This document shows, in pieces, positions 10,303 to 22,453 of a stretch of DNA of 64,000 nt. Position 1 is the stretch's first letter, and each line of letters opens with the position of its first letter. A model generated the notes under the pieces. It did no database searches and had not been told where the DNA came from. It saw only the letters and a list, made by a program, of their open reading frames with translations. Source of the stretch: Cepaea nemoralis (taxonomy: Eukaryota; Mollusca; Gastropoda; Stylommatophora; Helicidae); NCBI GenBank assembly GCA_014155875.1, contig JACEFZ010027953.1, positions 1 through 64,000 on the forward strand, given 5' to 3'. The translations under genes and the position numbers were made by a program.

Positions 10303-10859
10303 TTGGCTAGAGCAGACTGGCAAATCTTGTTAACTTACACAGACATTGGCTTGATGGTTCCGTCGCCCTGCTACTGAGTGAGTGCGTGGCGCGACACTGT
10401 GAGCTGTGTGTTTCGTGTGAAGTGCTTTTGAATCTGCCCAAGTTTTTATTTTTGGAACGTGACTGCATGTTCGGAGCGATGGCAGGTGGCTATGGCCAGA
10501 GTTGACCAGTTTTTGCCTTATGCAGAAATGCGTGGCTGCTGGGCTTCTGGTTGACTTCCACTGCCGTCGGTGATGAATTGTATGTTCGTGGACTGTGTAG
10601 GTGAACATCTAGGATACATCCAGATATTAAAATGACTGCCGATTCCATCAGAGATGAATTGGGTGTTTCGTGGGGGACTGGTGTGTTGACATTCTGGCGG
10701 CGGCATTATGCACAGTGTATCTGTGCGGGCTGTTGTTTGTCGAGACTCCTGTCTTTTCCACTTTTCACATTGGGCAGTGGGGAGCGTTTTGTGTGATATT
10801 CACTGGCACAGGAACGGAGCATAATGGGGACGACCCGTTGCTGTGAAGTTGGAACTGCG

Positions 10860-10890
<31 letters not shown>

Positions 10891-11000
10891 GGCTAGGGAA
10901 GACTGACAAATCTGTTTAACTTAACACAGACATTGGCTAGGGAAGACTGACAAATCTGGTTAACTTACACAGGCATTAGCTAAAGCAGACTGACAAATAT
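10303..11000. repeat. 48-bp-type tandem repeat interrupted by an insertion
   Basis: Units with the core ACATTGGCT(A/T)G, CAGACTGGCAAATC and GTTAACTTACACAG occur at about 10303-10345 and again at 10891-10990, separated by a 545-bp insertion. The homologous array at 33003-33160 is continuous, which confirms the insertion. Confidence 0.7.
10346..10890 (+). mobile_element. SINE/LINE-like insertion with (CTAA)n tail
   Basis: This sequence splits a tandem array that is intact in the paralogous block. Its right end reads GAACTGCGA followed by seven to eight CTAA units (about 10860-10890), resembling the tail of the LINE at 4121-4143. The segment just before (about 10800-10858) resembles the 3' part of the SINE copies at 60066 and 62575 (ACGGAGCATAATGGGGACGA). 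A degenerate tandem duplication of about 90 bp lies near 10560-10690. No coding region is recognised. Confidence 0.55.
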
Positions 11001-11090
11001 GATATTTAGCTAAGCAAACAGTTATGTTAGATGACTGTGTATTTGGTATCGAGAGTTTCATTTGCTCAAACCTGCCAGCTGTTGTCTAGT
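11001..11090. repeat. Paralogous block, copy A, part 3
   Basis: Matches 33595-33677 of copy B (CAGTTATGTTAGATG.. to ..GTTGTCTAG). The match stops at TCTAG and resumes at 15046, which defines the insertion described next. Confidence 0.8.
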
Positions 11091-14000
11091 GTGGTATACA
11101 AAAACGTCTCTACTAACATCCGTCTATTGACGCCCTTAAAAATACCAAACCCTAATAATTACTGTTTAAGTATTTTACTTAATGTAGGAGAAAAACAAGA
11201 AAACAGAGATCAACTAACCCGTAGGGTAGCTTAATTTATTTGGCATTAGAGTAAAAAAGTGGCCTTAGTTTGGTTCACGTACCTGGCCAACCGTCGTCGA
11301 TCTTGTAAGACAAAGAGTGGCCATTTGGCCATTTGTGTGGAAGAGAACACAAAAGACAGACGTCGGCTTTTCACCGTGTGGGGAAAGGCAATTTTGCACT
11401 AAATACCATCATTCTCTGCAGCCATTGGTGTGTTAAAATCTACATTATTAATATGTATGCATGTATTTTGATAAAGTACATATACCATTGTGTTTAATTA
11501 AGAATTAGTTAGAATGATAAATCAACAATTCTTGTAAACTAGAGTCTGATTGATTTTACCACTGAGCGCCATGCCAGGCCACGCTGTAATTTTTCCTATG
11601 CTTGTCAATTTCATATTCCTATGTTAAAACCTTTTATAGGCATTGTGAACCTATATCTCATTAGCAATGCTTATAACCTATAAATATTATGTGTACTGTA
11701 GAGTATTCAAACTCATGTCAGAAAGCACATTCAGAAACTCTTCTCAATTGGGAGCAGACTCCTGATTCATACTTCACAGTAGAGAACTCGTTTCTGTCAA
11801 TTTCATATTCCTATGAATAAAAACTTCTATGCATTGTGAACTATATCTCACTATCTATGCTTAGAAATCTGCAAATAGTCTATGTACTATAGAGTATGAA
11901 CTCTAAAGAACATTTTCAAAGGAACTTTCCTCCATGTGGAAACAGACTACTGAGTCACACATCTTATAAATGTACATTTATGTTGGAGAAATGATTTTCC
12001 TAATTCCTAATCTGTAACTTGAAACTATCGTGCCTAAATTTGGTACAAATCTTCTTGTTAACAGATTAGTAACCACACCATAGGTGTGAGGGACATGTAA
12101 TCATTTCATAATATAGTGCTAGGGAATTGCCATGTTTGAGAATATAAATTCAAGAACAAGGAAAGCAAACGCATGATATAAATGAATGTTCGGATAGGAT
12201 GTGCGTTCAATCCGCCTCACCTCACTGTGGTAGGAACAGAAGCGAAGATTGATGTTCCTAAATTGCTTGCAATATTCAGAAGACTGGACCATGTGGCATA
12301 AGTTATTCTGATAAAGAACACGCCGAATACTAGCAGCTATTGGCAAAATATATCACAGCGTTCACTAATCCTCATGCTGCTGTAAGCAGTGGGGGAAACA
12401 ATGTATGTTTTAGTTTATGGATTAACCCCTGAGGAAATCCAAAAACATAGGCTCCTTGCATCATCATTATGATTAATTATTATGTATGATTATCATGTAC
12501 TTAATATCAGAGAAATGTACATGTATGTTTTCTCTGTTATGAGAATTTTTCTCTGTCCTGATTGTTACTCTTTACTGTGGAAATATACATTTTAATGTTA
12601 CCCCTGGGGACAGGAGGATGTTGATGTAAGAATCCTTGAGTATGTCAGTACACAAGAAGTACAATGTTGAATAGCCTTGGCCTAATGCTGATTATAGTGA
12701 AGGAAAGGAAACAAAATAGCCTATGTATGGGTTATTCTCTTCAAGTAGAGAGAGAGGCAAGTATCAACATGTTTGGATGAAAAGAATGGCTTCACTCATC
12801 TAATAGTCCCAGTAACAATCTCAGAACAAAACATAGAGTGAAAAGATACCTCACTCACTATCAGAGCTAGGAAAGCTCTACAACAAGCAAGGAGGGACAG
12901 GGAACTTGGAAACCCACTCCTATCTCCTTCCCCTTTTTTGTTTGTAATTGTGTTGTGAAATGTTAACACATCACAGTAGGTTAATTCTCGGTTGTATTCT
13001 TTGTAATCCCTTTTCTATAGCGAGTGGTGGATTTGGTGGGACTGCATTGCATCACTATCAACTGGAAACTGGGTAAACAGCCAGGAGAGAGTGAAAATGG
13101 CAACCTGTCCTAAACCTAGACTGGACCAATACCTCAATGTTGACTGCTGCACTCATTAGCTGCCATAGCCAGCGAAAGACACATTCGAAGATGATCGACA
13201 CTCAGCGTTTGATATTCTGACTCCTGTCAGAATACCCAGGATGGACTTCCTTATCAGAATGTCGACATGATATACCTAGTACACAGATACAAAAAGGATA
13301 ACCTGTTTTACTTCTGGGAGGTACCGCCTGATGAACCATCAATCGTCGAGGTCAACTAAACTATGGGAGTTATACTACGTGTAATAAAACTGACAGCAGT
13401 AAGAACCCTCCATCTGTCTGTTGGACTCCCAAGTTCAAAGGATACACCCAAGTATCCTCCTTCGAAAGAAAAGTCACACAGCAGCAAAAGTCAAACATAA
13501 GGTTTCAGCCACTCAACACCAAGTTCTAGAATACTAACACCAACTCAAACAAATGGGAAGAGACACTGAAACCACATAAGCCAATACAACCAAGGTACCA
13601 ACTTAAGATCCTCTGAAACATAACTACACCAGATTACCTCAAGGATCCAAAACCTGAACACCATAAAAAAGACCATATGAAAGCAGCTAAATGCCTCTAC
13701 ATCTGCAACAAAAGGAATCATCTGATTGTTTGCAACCCTGTTTATGTGCTGGAATTACTCATCTTTGGATACATGTAGGTATAGATCAAGTCTGGACCTA
13801 GTCACAGATACTACCATGAGATGCCTCTCAGCCATATATGTTCCGACACTGGACTATATCATAAAGAATGACTCTTTGCTGGTCCCATGTCAACCTAAAT
13901 ACCATCATCAAATGTGGAATGGGTTATAGACTCGAGACTGGGTGGGTGAAACCTCTGTGTGAGCCCAATTTGGGATTCGGATAGTTAAAGCCGAAAAGCT

Positions 14001-15045
14001 GAATGGACGTCGACTTTTCATCAGACCTGATGATAAAAGGAATTACCTTCTGCAGAGCTTAAGTGGAACTCCTGAAGTATGACCAACCTGAGGCCCCCAA
14101 ATTTCACAAAGGCACCGAGCCCCTGGCAACAGAATATTCGTGATTCTAGCCCATGGAGGGATATGTGGTGTGTGATATTTCAATTCCTGGAGTATGGATT
14201 ATAAAATATTCACCAACCAATTACCAGTGGATAACATATTAGGAAAATAACTGAGTGCATTATTCGGTACCCAGATAATGGGAAAAGGATCTAATCTACA
14301 GCAGAGATGAACCCGTAACCGCACTCCAGGAGATAAAGGACTCTATTAATTAGTTTAAGTGAGTACAAACTGCTTTTTATATGTGTTTTTTTCCGATGCC
14401 ATGGATGTAACAGGTCAGTAGCTTTTTTTTTCAATGAAGGTTATGGTATAGTATTTTGACACCAACTCATTATTTTTAAATATGAGAATTGTAAAGGGTG
14501 TCAGAAACAACTGTTTTATATGTTTGGTTCTATGTACTTAGATCATTAGTTGCCTTAATTATGTAAGGTGGGTCAAGGAAAGGAGACCCAATTTGTGGTT
14601 GTTGTGTTGTTTGTAATAACATTGTATTTTTCTTGGGGCAAATGGGGTAAATGTGTTTTGATAATGCAAATCATTCCCATGCCTGTACATGAAATTCAAT
14701 GAGACTATTACACTTTCATGTATGTAACTACAGATCTTGATTTAATACTTGAACTGTTTGTCCAAAAATTGTGATGTGTACATCAATTAAATGTGGTGTT
14801 CACCAGTGGTTGTTTATATGTTGTGAACAATCAATGTCTTCTAGCACTATAGTAAATTTAAAGGGTGATGAAGTGGGAAGGGAAACCTACACACAGATGC
14901 CATTGTTTCAAGGATTGAAGTGTTTTCTCCTGGTGTTTGTGGTAAATATCCCTGATCATCTTGCATTCTAACAGTGACCAGAGAATCAACAAATCCCCTA
15001 GACAACTTAACAAAATATTCTCTTAAATTAAAATCCACATCCCAC
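11091..15045. mobile_element. 3.96-kb TG..CA insertion, LTR-retroelement-like, no coding capacity
   Basis: Begins TGTGGTATAC and ends CATCCCACA, flanked on both sides by TCTAG (11086-11090 and 15046-15050). The paralogous site at about 33673 has a single TCTAG joined to ATTAAAGAG. A 5-bp target duplication and TG..CA ends are typical of LTR retroelements. I could not find two matching LTRs, a clear primer-binding site or any gag/pol similarity, so it may be a large non-autonomous derivative, a very diverged element or a long solo LTR. A loose internal tandem duplication (TGTCAATTTCATATTCCTATG near 11600 and 11795) lies in the left part. No gene is seen in it. Confidence 0.65.
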
Positions 15046-15072
15046 ATCTAGATTAAAGAGAATTATGCGAAG
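15046..15072. repeat. Paralogous block, copy A, part 4
   Basis: Short piece ATTAAAGAGAATTATGCGAA.. matching 33678-33705. It is interrupted at CGCTTGT by the LINE that follows. Confidence 0.7.
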
Positions 15073-16085
15073 TTGCTACCGCTTGTGCTTCTTCTTCTTC
15101 TTCAGCGTTCCGAGCCATTGAGGTTCTTTGCTGCAGTTACAAACCGACCCCATTCGTCTCTCTGGTTGACCTTCTCTTGCCAGACGTTGATTCCAAATGC
15201 TTGTAGGTCTGTATATATATTATCTCTCCACCGTCTTCTTGGTCTACCTCGGGGTCTACGGTCATTTATGACCTGAGTGTAAGCGAGTTTTGTTTCTCTA
15301 TTATCTTCCATTCTTTCTATATGCCCCAGCCATTGTAGTCTATTAGCGTTAATGATACCAGTAATTAGCGGGGAATTAAACAGATTATAAATGTCTTTGT
15401 TACTTCTTCTTTTCCACTCTTCATTTTGTGTATCCCTAATGGGTCCAAAGATGCGTCTTAAAACTTTGTTCTCAAAGGTTTGTAACAAGGCTTCGTCTCC
15501 TTTCGTTGTACTCCAGGTTTCAGATCCATACAGCACAACTGGTCTGACCAGTGTTTTGTAATTGTGATTTTGGTGTTATGAGATAGCGCATTTGATTTTA
15601 GTAGATGATGTAGTGCATAGTATATCTTATTTCCAGAATTGATTCTAGTTTGTATTTCTCCCCTTATGATGTTGGAGCAGTTGAAGATTTTACCCAGGTA
15701 TTTGTATGTATCCGTTCTTTTAATGGTCATATTATCTATTTGTATGTGGCCAGAGTTTTTAGCCATTCCTTCTCTTGAAATTACCATATATTCTGTCTTA
15801 TCTTGGTTGATAACCAGCCCCATCTTTTTGGCTTTTTCCTTTAAGTGGGTCAATTTTTCCAATGTCTTTTGTTCATTTTCCCCTATAATATCTATATCAT
15901 CTGCATAACCAAGCAGCTTGGATGTTCCTCCAATAGCACATTCCTCGTTTACCTTCCTTACAACTTTCTCTAGAGCCAGATTGAAAAGTAGCGGCGATAG
16001 TGCATCTCCCTGTTTCAAGCCAGATGTTATTTGGAAAGGGTCTGATTTCCTGCCTTTATATGTTACTATATTATAAGTTAAGTTG
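15073..16085 (-). mobile_element. 5'-truncated LINE with reverse transcriptase
   Basis: The minus-strand frame 16129-15458 has the RT motifs SGLKQGDALSPLLF and LLGYADDIDIIG with both catalytic aspartates, then TYKYLGKIFN. A second frame, 15536-15102, has the C-terminal segment RLQWLGHIERMED and RPRGRPRRRW typical of LINE RT ends. A frameshift lies between 15536 and 15458. The element stops soon after the frame at a short CTTCTTCTTCTTC run (minus-strand AAG tail). The paralogous block near 33708 is uninterrupted at the corresponding CTTGTTAAG, so this is a roughly 1-kb 5'-truncated insertion with a very short duplicated site. Confidence 0.85.
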
Positions 16086-16439
16086 TTAAGTAAATAAATA
16101 TTGCCGCCCGCTGAACAATAATTTCGCACGCTTACTATTAATCTAACAGTGTAAAGCGGTTATCAATTCAAACGACCAGTAAGTATGTAGGTGATTACGA
16201 TGTAATGCGTCCACCAACTATACGTAAAGTATGCCAGGAAAAAACACATTAAAGGACGTCAACAGGAAATTCTGACAAGGTCACTAGTTTTGCTTATATA
16301 GGCATTGACCTTATTGTCCCTGGTCTGATTGGTGCTCCATGACGTCATGTGGCTGATTTTACAGATTTGTAGTTAGCTAGGTAGGTCCGTAGGTATGTAA
16401 GTAGGTCTGTAGGTAGGTAGTTAGTTAAGTAGGTAAATG

Positions 16440-16440
<1 letters not shown>
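16086..16440. repeat. Paralogous block, copy A, part 5
   Basis: Matches 33709-34070: AAGTAAATAAA through GGTAGGTCCGTAGGTATGTAAG. No gene is seen. Confidence 0.85.
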
Positions 16441-16479
<39 letters not shown>

Positions 16480-16482
16480 GGC
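16441..16482. repeat. (GACA)n microsatellite
   Basis: About ten GACA units at the end of the paralogous block. Copy B has a GGAT-rich array at the corresponding place. Confidence 0.9.
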
Positions 16483-16539
16483 AGACAGAGGTGTTTCGCT
16501 GTTGCTGAGTAGGTTATCCAATGTATATATATATATACA

Positions 16540-16540
16540 T

Positions 16541-16606
<66 letters not shown>
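16540..16606. repeat. (ATC)n, tail of a minus-strand LINE
   Basis: About 22 ATC units lie directly at the 3' end (minus strand, GAT repeats) of the LINE fragment at 16607-16872. The related fragment at 54201 also starts after a degenerate ATC run, so this microsatellite is probably the expanded tail of the element. Confidence 0.8.
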
Positions 16607-16607
<1 letters not shown>

Positions 16608-16870
16608 AGTGCCCTGCCAGATGGCGTAGGCGTTCACGCTCTCCACAGATCTCGGTCTTTGGTGTTCTGGATCACATCTCCTGATGGTATTTCTCCCTGC
16701 CACCGTCTCAATCCATCCAGCATCATTTCTCTTGGTCTGCCTCTGCCTCTCTTCCCCTCGATCTTTACAGTTGTCACGATGTTCTCCAATGCCTCACTTC
16801 TCATCATATGACCGAAGAAAGCTGTTTGTCTCTTTCCTATTGTTGTTATAATATTCTAGCTTCATTAGCA

Positions 16871-16872
<2 letters not shown>
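16607..16872 (-). mobile_element. LINE 3' fragment (family with GAT tail)
   Basis: AGTGCCCTGCCAGATGGCGT.. to ..CTTCATTAGCA aligns by eye with 54222-54605, which encodes a LINE RT C-terminus on the minus strand (RKRQTAFF and ENIVTTGKIEG). Only the 3' part remains. It is interrupted on its 5' side at 16872 by the Helitron-like element. Confidence 0.75.

Positions 16873-16951
<79 letters not shown>
16873..16951. repeat. (TA)n microsatellite
   Basis: About 39 TA units at the left end of the Helitron-like element. The gypsy element inserted in it; ATAT flanks both LTR edges. Confidence 0.9.
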
Positions 16952-16954
<3 letters not shown>

Positions 16955-17394
16955 CAGGATCTTCTATTCGGCTCGTTGGCTAACACATGTGAGACAGTAC
17001 AAGTACAACGTGATTCGACGTAAGACATAGCAACACAAGTTCAATGGATTTATTACCACATTAAATACATAACAATAGTTACAGCAATGTACAACATATA
17101 ACTCACAACCACAATACAGCTCATAGGTCTGACGCTCACGATATCAGTCGTTCAGCTCACAACCACGGAGATTCACACAAACGCCTTGCTCTCGACACAC
17201 ACGTCCGTTCAGATGTCCAGTCCCAGCTTGGTCTGAGATTAACACACACCCTGTCCACTGCCTCTCGTGGGGTCACGTGGCTTTGCGTGCGTCTGTCGTC
17301 AGCGCTGGTCGCGTGTCAGGTAAGAATCTCGCCAGCCGACAACTCTTGTCCGCCGGGTGCCGTAACGATGTTGCTGCACACTTAGGCTCTGACA
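16952..17394 (-). repeat. 3' LTR of the gypsy element
   Basis: 443 bp, with complete ends TGTCAG...CTGACA. The terminal hexamers are inverted repeats. Confidence 0.9.
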
Positions 17395-19289
17395 TTCTCC
17401 CCGGGTACTTCAATGAAAGATGCCATCTTTCATTCATGATGTATGTATATACTGGGGTAGTGTTAATTTCATGTCAGAGACTACTCTTTCCCAGTGTTAT
17501 GCATGAAAATACATATAAGGCATAGAAATATATACACAAAAAATGTAAGTTGTATTGACATGACAAATGAAGTACAATTTTTAACACAATTCAGGTTTCA
17601 TCCCCCTGATGCCTGGTTACCTTCATTGCAATAATACCCAGTCAGATCAGTAGCACCAGCTTCACGCATCTACCTCCCAGCTATTTGAAAAAAAAGTAAT
17701 AATATGATTGTTTTGCAACAACCATCTAGCCAGACTGAAATACGGCTTTGTATTAGTCGTATTAAACACTTAAACTCTGCCCTCATTTGGTCAGGAGCTC
17801 TTATGTTGGTTTGCAATGTTGGCCGCTTTATGACATGCTTGGTGGACGCCTACCTGATGTGCCAAACCTTTGAGCAACAAAATGTCTATCTATACAATAC
17901 ACATTAATGAATATGTTTCAAATTATGGCCCTTGATGTAATTCACAAATGCAAGGGAAGTAATTTTGACATTTAAGAAATTCCATACATTACAATAATTA
18001 TTTATTTTCTTAGCGTCATTGCTTGACGTTTCTTCATATTGACGAGAAAAAGTCGGTAATATGAATACATTAATCAAGATATGATTCTAAGATTCCACTA
18101 ATCAAAATAAATAAGTACCAAATTGGTATATTATATTTTATAGATTCGAAAGGATTTTACAAGTGTCATAAATTTTTGGAAATTTGTACATAGTCTGCTA
18201 ATTATGTTATACTTTTTAAATTATACCGGAAATGCACACGAAACGAAAAATTTGGTTGATGTTACATTTTCTGAACACAAATGATCCGGTTTTATTTCGG
18301 AACGGATAGTAGAATGTTCTCACAGTTCGTGTCTGATGTTATAGTATGACAACGGATTATGATGGAATGTTCTTATTTCCGATGTGTTCACACGTCGAAC
18401 GATTTGGATCACATTCGCTGTAGAGGTGATGTAGGAGTCAATGTTCGGTCCACATTTGCACATGTTAAAATATCACGGTGAAAAAAAATCACCCACAAAT
18501 GTCACAATGGTAAAGTTCGCTTTTGATAATTGGTTAAGCGTTTGTGACACTGTTGTTGGTGTCTATATATACAATTAATATCGTTTTCATTCTAACACAC
18601 ACTACACAATTATACTACACTCATTACATGACTTGATTAAAATAAGTATATTATACATGTCGGTCTCCAAACCGTATCACAATTTTGATTATTGACCTTA
18701 CACAGTAGGTGAATGGAAAAAGAATTCACACATTGGTGGCTGTGTTGGGCACTTATGCTAATTAATCTGCTTTGTTTTGACTATCGTCGTTCTACTTCCA
18801 TGTTATTCTGACACTTGTGTAACATGCTACAAATGTATGTGGCACAATTATTGAGACACTTCATCGTGACTTTACATATGTGATTGTATATCACGATGCC
18901 GTCTACTACATATTGAAGTCACTTGTCCAACCCCCAGCTCCACATTGGCTATCCTTGCTGTTTCCTGGTATGTATCTTAGAACCTGACTTGGTAGCATTC
19001 ACTCTTGGAAACCCCTTTTTCAAATTCTCTATGGATCACAGCGGCTGATTGTTGTTTGGGCCTTTCTGTCTCACCTGCCGCTCTTGACTGACCTTCTATC
19101 TGGTCTTATGTCACTGTCACTCAAACTGCATAAGCTGTGCTTTGTTCTTGATTTCGACTGTCCTGTACCTTCTTATATGTGATTCCTTAAATTAAACGTG
19201 CTTGTGTCTGCTTGTTGAATCTTGCAAATTTTTCTGCCCTGTGCTAACTTGAGTGTAATATTACACAGTGCACTCAGACATTGCTTACT
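17395..19289 (-). other. Gypsy interior downstream of RNase H
   Basis: This part should hold integrase, but I see no HHCC or DDE motif in it. The end next to the LTR (17395-17800) is similar to 63599-64000 of the second family member (shared ACCCAGTCAGATC and CCAGCTTCACGCATCTACCT), so it is conserved within the family. The rest is AT-rich and contains no open frame of note. Confidence 0.55.
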
Positions 19290-20250
19290 GGGTCTGTCGG
19301 ACAACGGGACAAAAGGTCGGCGATTGTATTCATTCTGCCGGGAATATGGCGAACTTCAAAACTGAAATTCTGAAGCTTCAAGGACCAGCGAGCAATCATG
19401 TTATTTGATGGTACTGTGGAATTGATATACCTTAATGGACTGTTGTCAGTTTCGATGATAAAGTGACCGTCCTAGAAGATATCTGGACAGCTTTGTTACA
19501 CTTTCTACTAAGGACAATGCCTCTAATTGCGGAATGGACCAGGCCCGCTCTCGGGGTCTTAGTTTTCTTGATAGAAAACAAGCGGGATGCAGGATGCCGT
19601 TGTATTCCTGCAATAGGACTGCACCGATCGCAATGGAGCTAGCATCTGTTCTCAATCTGAAAGGTAAACGAATGTTGGGCAATTTAAGGATGAGATTAGG
19701 TGTATTCTTATCAGAAAAGTGTGCCAAAACTTTATCAAATGCATTTCGTAGGCATTCATCGTTTACAACTTTTTCGGGTTTATTCTTGGTTAGTAAGTTA
19801 GAAAAAACCTCAGTCAGTTCTGAAAAATCAGGAATAAAGTTTCTATAATAATTAATGCGGACTTGTTTCTTATTTGTTGGAAGTGACAGTTTTAGAATTT
19901 TGGAGACAATTTTGTTGTCTGTCATGACAAAGCCATTGGATATTCTGTACCCCAAAAATGATATTTCTTGGTAAGCCATGCTCACCTTTGAAGGCTTCAC
20001 TGTTAGTCAGTGCTGTCTGATACTAGGTAGTAATAGTAGAACGTCCTGTCCAGGTGTCAATGTTATAGTTTCGTCGTTGTCTGTGTATGGACACAGATGT
20101 CGTCAGTATAGTGAATGATATTAGGAATGTCAGATAGGAGGAGTCGTATAGCAGACAAGGCCAGTCTGGAGTTACTGGATCTAAGGATATAAAGTGGGTT
20201 ACGGTTAAAATCTTCCAAAAGGATTTTCAAATTTCATGTTGAGATCACTT
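19290..20250 (-). pseudogene. Gypsy pol remnant: RT C-terminal half and RNase H
   Basis: On the minus strand the sequence begins in RT. The YTDD active-site box is at 20110-20099, where most gypsy elements have YIDD or YLDD. It continues through the RT thumb (ISFLGYRISNGFV), then RNase H with RTDASSIAIGAVLLQ, FLSRKLRPRERAWSIPQLEA and, near 19340, HIPGRMNTIADLLSR. The longest open frame is 20000-19446. The C-terminal RNase H lies in another frame, and the RT N-terminus is absent. Function: polyprotein part that copies element RNA to DNA; here defective. Confidence 0.85.
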
Positions 20251-20766
20251 TGAGTGCTATCTCCAAACCTGCACTCGTACATGTGTGTATACGTTCAATA
20301 GTTCAAACAATAATAATACACCATGTACAGTTGTGAAATGTATTCGTGCATGTTTGTATGATCTTTTGCAATTTGTGTATATTTTCCAAAATGTGTAGGG
20401 TAATTTGTTGCTGATTTTTGTCAGTAATTCCACCGACTGATGTTTTACATTGTTCAGCATAGGTATTCGTATGAGTTGATTTAACATAGAGATTATGAGT
20501 GGCAGTAACAAAATTTGGTTCAACAGTAATGACATAAGTAACAAAGTCTGCTGGTTTGTCATGAGTAATATCATCTGTGTTATGTCATGATGATGTGGAA
20601 ATATAACTGTTTGTGAAAACATTTGTTTTGTATTTACAATCAGTAGTGCAAGAATAGCTATCCACTGTGTGCACTTGGTTATGTGTGTAGTTAACAAGGA
20701 GTACAGGAGGTATAGTGTATACCATGATAATTTGTGATCTTTCCTCGCTGTTGTGAACTGTTTGTT
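20251..20766. other. Gypsy interior, non-coding
   Basis: Between the RT fragment and the truncated inner edge of the 5' LTR. I see no gag or protease motif. It is probably the scar region of the internal deletion. Confidence 0.5.
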
Positions 20767-21199
20767 TTCTATTCGGCTCGTTGGCTAACACATGTGAGAC
20801 AGTACAAGTACAACGTGATTCGACGTAAGACATAGCAACACAAGTTCAATGGATTTATTACCACATTAAATACATAACAATAGTTACAGCAATGTACAAC
20901 ATATAACTCACAACCACAATACAGCTCATAGGTCTGACGCTCACGATATCAGTCGTTCAGCTCACAACCACGGAGATTCACACAAACGCCTTGCTCTCGA
21001 CACACACGTCCGTTCAGATGTCCAGTCCCAGCTTGGTCTGAGATTAACACACACCCTGTCCACTGCCTCTCGTGGGGTCACGTGGCTTTGCGTGCGTCTG
21101 TCGTCAGCGCTGGTCGCGTGTCAGGTAAGAATCTCGCCAGCCGACAACTCTTGTCCGCCGGGTGCCGTAACGATGTTGCTGCACACTTAGGCTCTGACA
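20767..21199 (-). repeat. 5' LTR of the gypsy element (inner 10 bp missing)
   Basis: 433 bp, by eye identical to 16962-17394. The inner terminus GATCCTGACA is replaced by unrelated sequence. Confidence 0.9.
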
Positions 21200-22017
21200 A
21201 TATATATATATATAACGGAATATATGTGTGTTTGTGGGTGGGTGGGTGTGTGGGGATGTATTTGCTGCGTTCGCGAATGGTCCATCCGATTGAGATGAAA
21301 TTTTCTACACGTCTTCTTTTCATTCCTGTGCAACCGACTGTCATAGATTTTTACTAACTAAAATAGTATTTATTACTAAAATTTAATAATTAAATTTACA
21401 TTATCATTTGAATGTAGCAAGGGGACTTAACATAAAAAAAGTTATTTAAAGGGGCATAACTTTTAATAACAATGCTATTATTTTATGTATAGATTCTTGC
21501 ACTGTTTTAAAAGATTTGTAAACTCTTTTCTACAGTTATTTAGAAACATATGAGTTATAATAAATATTGATATAATCTTTAAGGCATTTTCATAGTTTTC
21601 ATACAAATATTTAAATAGTGAAAATTTTCTAACTCATCTTTTTATTTTGCTTCAAAAGCACATTTATTTTTTTTTTAACATTCTCATATGTATGGCGCGT
21701 TACACCCACGTTGACCGTTGTCAAAGAATTGCTTCAAAAGAGATGTTGATTGAAAGAATGTATGAGAGGAAATAGAGAAGAAGGGCAGAATGTAGGACGG
21801 GCCTGCGAAAGATTTTCGTTTGTTAAAAAAAAAGTAATTTTTTGTGATAGAAAGTTAGTTGCATATCGTTTGCAGTCAACTCACCGCACATCATGTATTG
21901 GCTGTTCGTGATATCTTGGTAAGTTTACTTTAGATAGATCTCTCGCAATCATATTTTCTACTATCAATCTATCTATTCTTCTATTCTATCTACATTTTTA
22001 ACGGGAACGGGCCGAAC

Positions 22018-22019
<2 letters not shown>

Positions 22020-22091
<72 letters not shown>

Positions 22092-22126
22092 CAGATCAGA
22101 TAGATAGATAGATAGATAGGTAGATC

Positions 22127-22175
<49 letters not shown>
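22020..22175. repeat. (GATA)n and (GACA)n microsatellites
   Basis: GATA units at 22020-22092 and 22101-22118, then GACA units at about 22127-22171, inside the Helitron-like element. Further GACA runs lie at 22258-22300, 22392-22453 and 22539-22570, each between copies of the AACGGGAGC...GCCGGGT module. Confidence 0.9.
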
Positions 22176-22179
<4 letters not shown>

Positions 22180-22390
22180 GGAACGGGAGCTTATATGACT
22201 ACTTATATGAATTAAATGAGATGCTCCCCACAAGGGAATGGGTGAAGCTGGGCCGGGTCAGACAGACAGACAGATAGACAGACAGACAGACAGACAGATA
22301 GCCGGGAACGGGAACAGGAGCTTAGATGACTTCTTATATGAATTAAATGAGATGTTCCCCACCAGGGACTGGGTGAAGCCGGGCCGGGTA

Positions 22391-22453
<63 letters not shown>

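Larger units (their letters stand above)
16952..21199 (-). mobile_element. Ty3/gypsy LTR retrotransposon, internally deleted
   Basis: Two LTRs (16952-17394 and 20767-21199) flank a 3.4-kb interior that carries pol on the minus strand. Their shared 433 bp look identical base for base. The LTR starts TGTCAGAGCC and ends GATCCTGACA in element orientation. Next to the 3' LTR the minus strand reads CCCGGGGAGAA, a good polypurine tract. The 5' LTR lacks its last 10 bases, and no primer-binding site, gag, protease or RT N-terminus is seen, so an internal deletion has removed them. The flanks are ATAT in a TA array, compatible with a 4-bp target duplication. Confidence 0.9.

Noticed and set aside
11091..15045. 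LTR pair within the TG..CA insertion
   Set aside because: TGTGG occurrences near the right end (14785, 14938) are not followed by sequence matching the left end.
17277..17525. 82-codon frame repeated at 21082
   Set aside because: Both copies lie in the identical LTRs; the repetition reflects the LTR, not a conserved gene.
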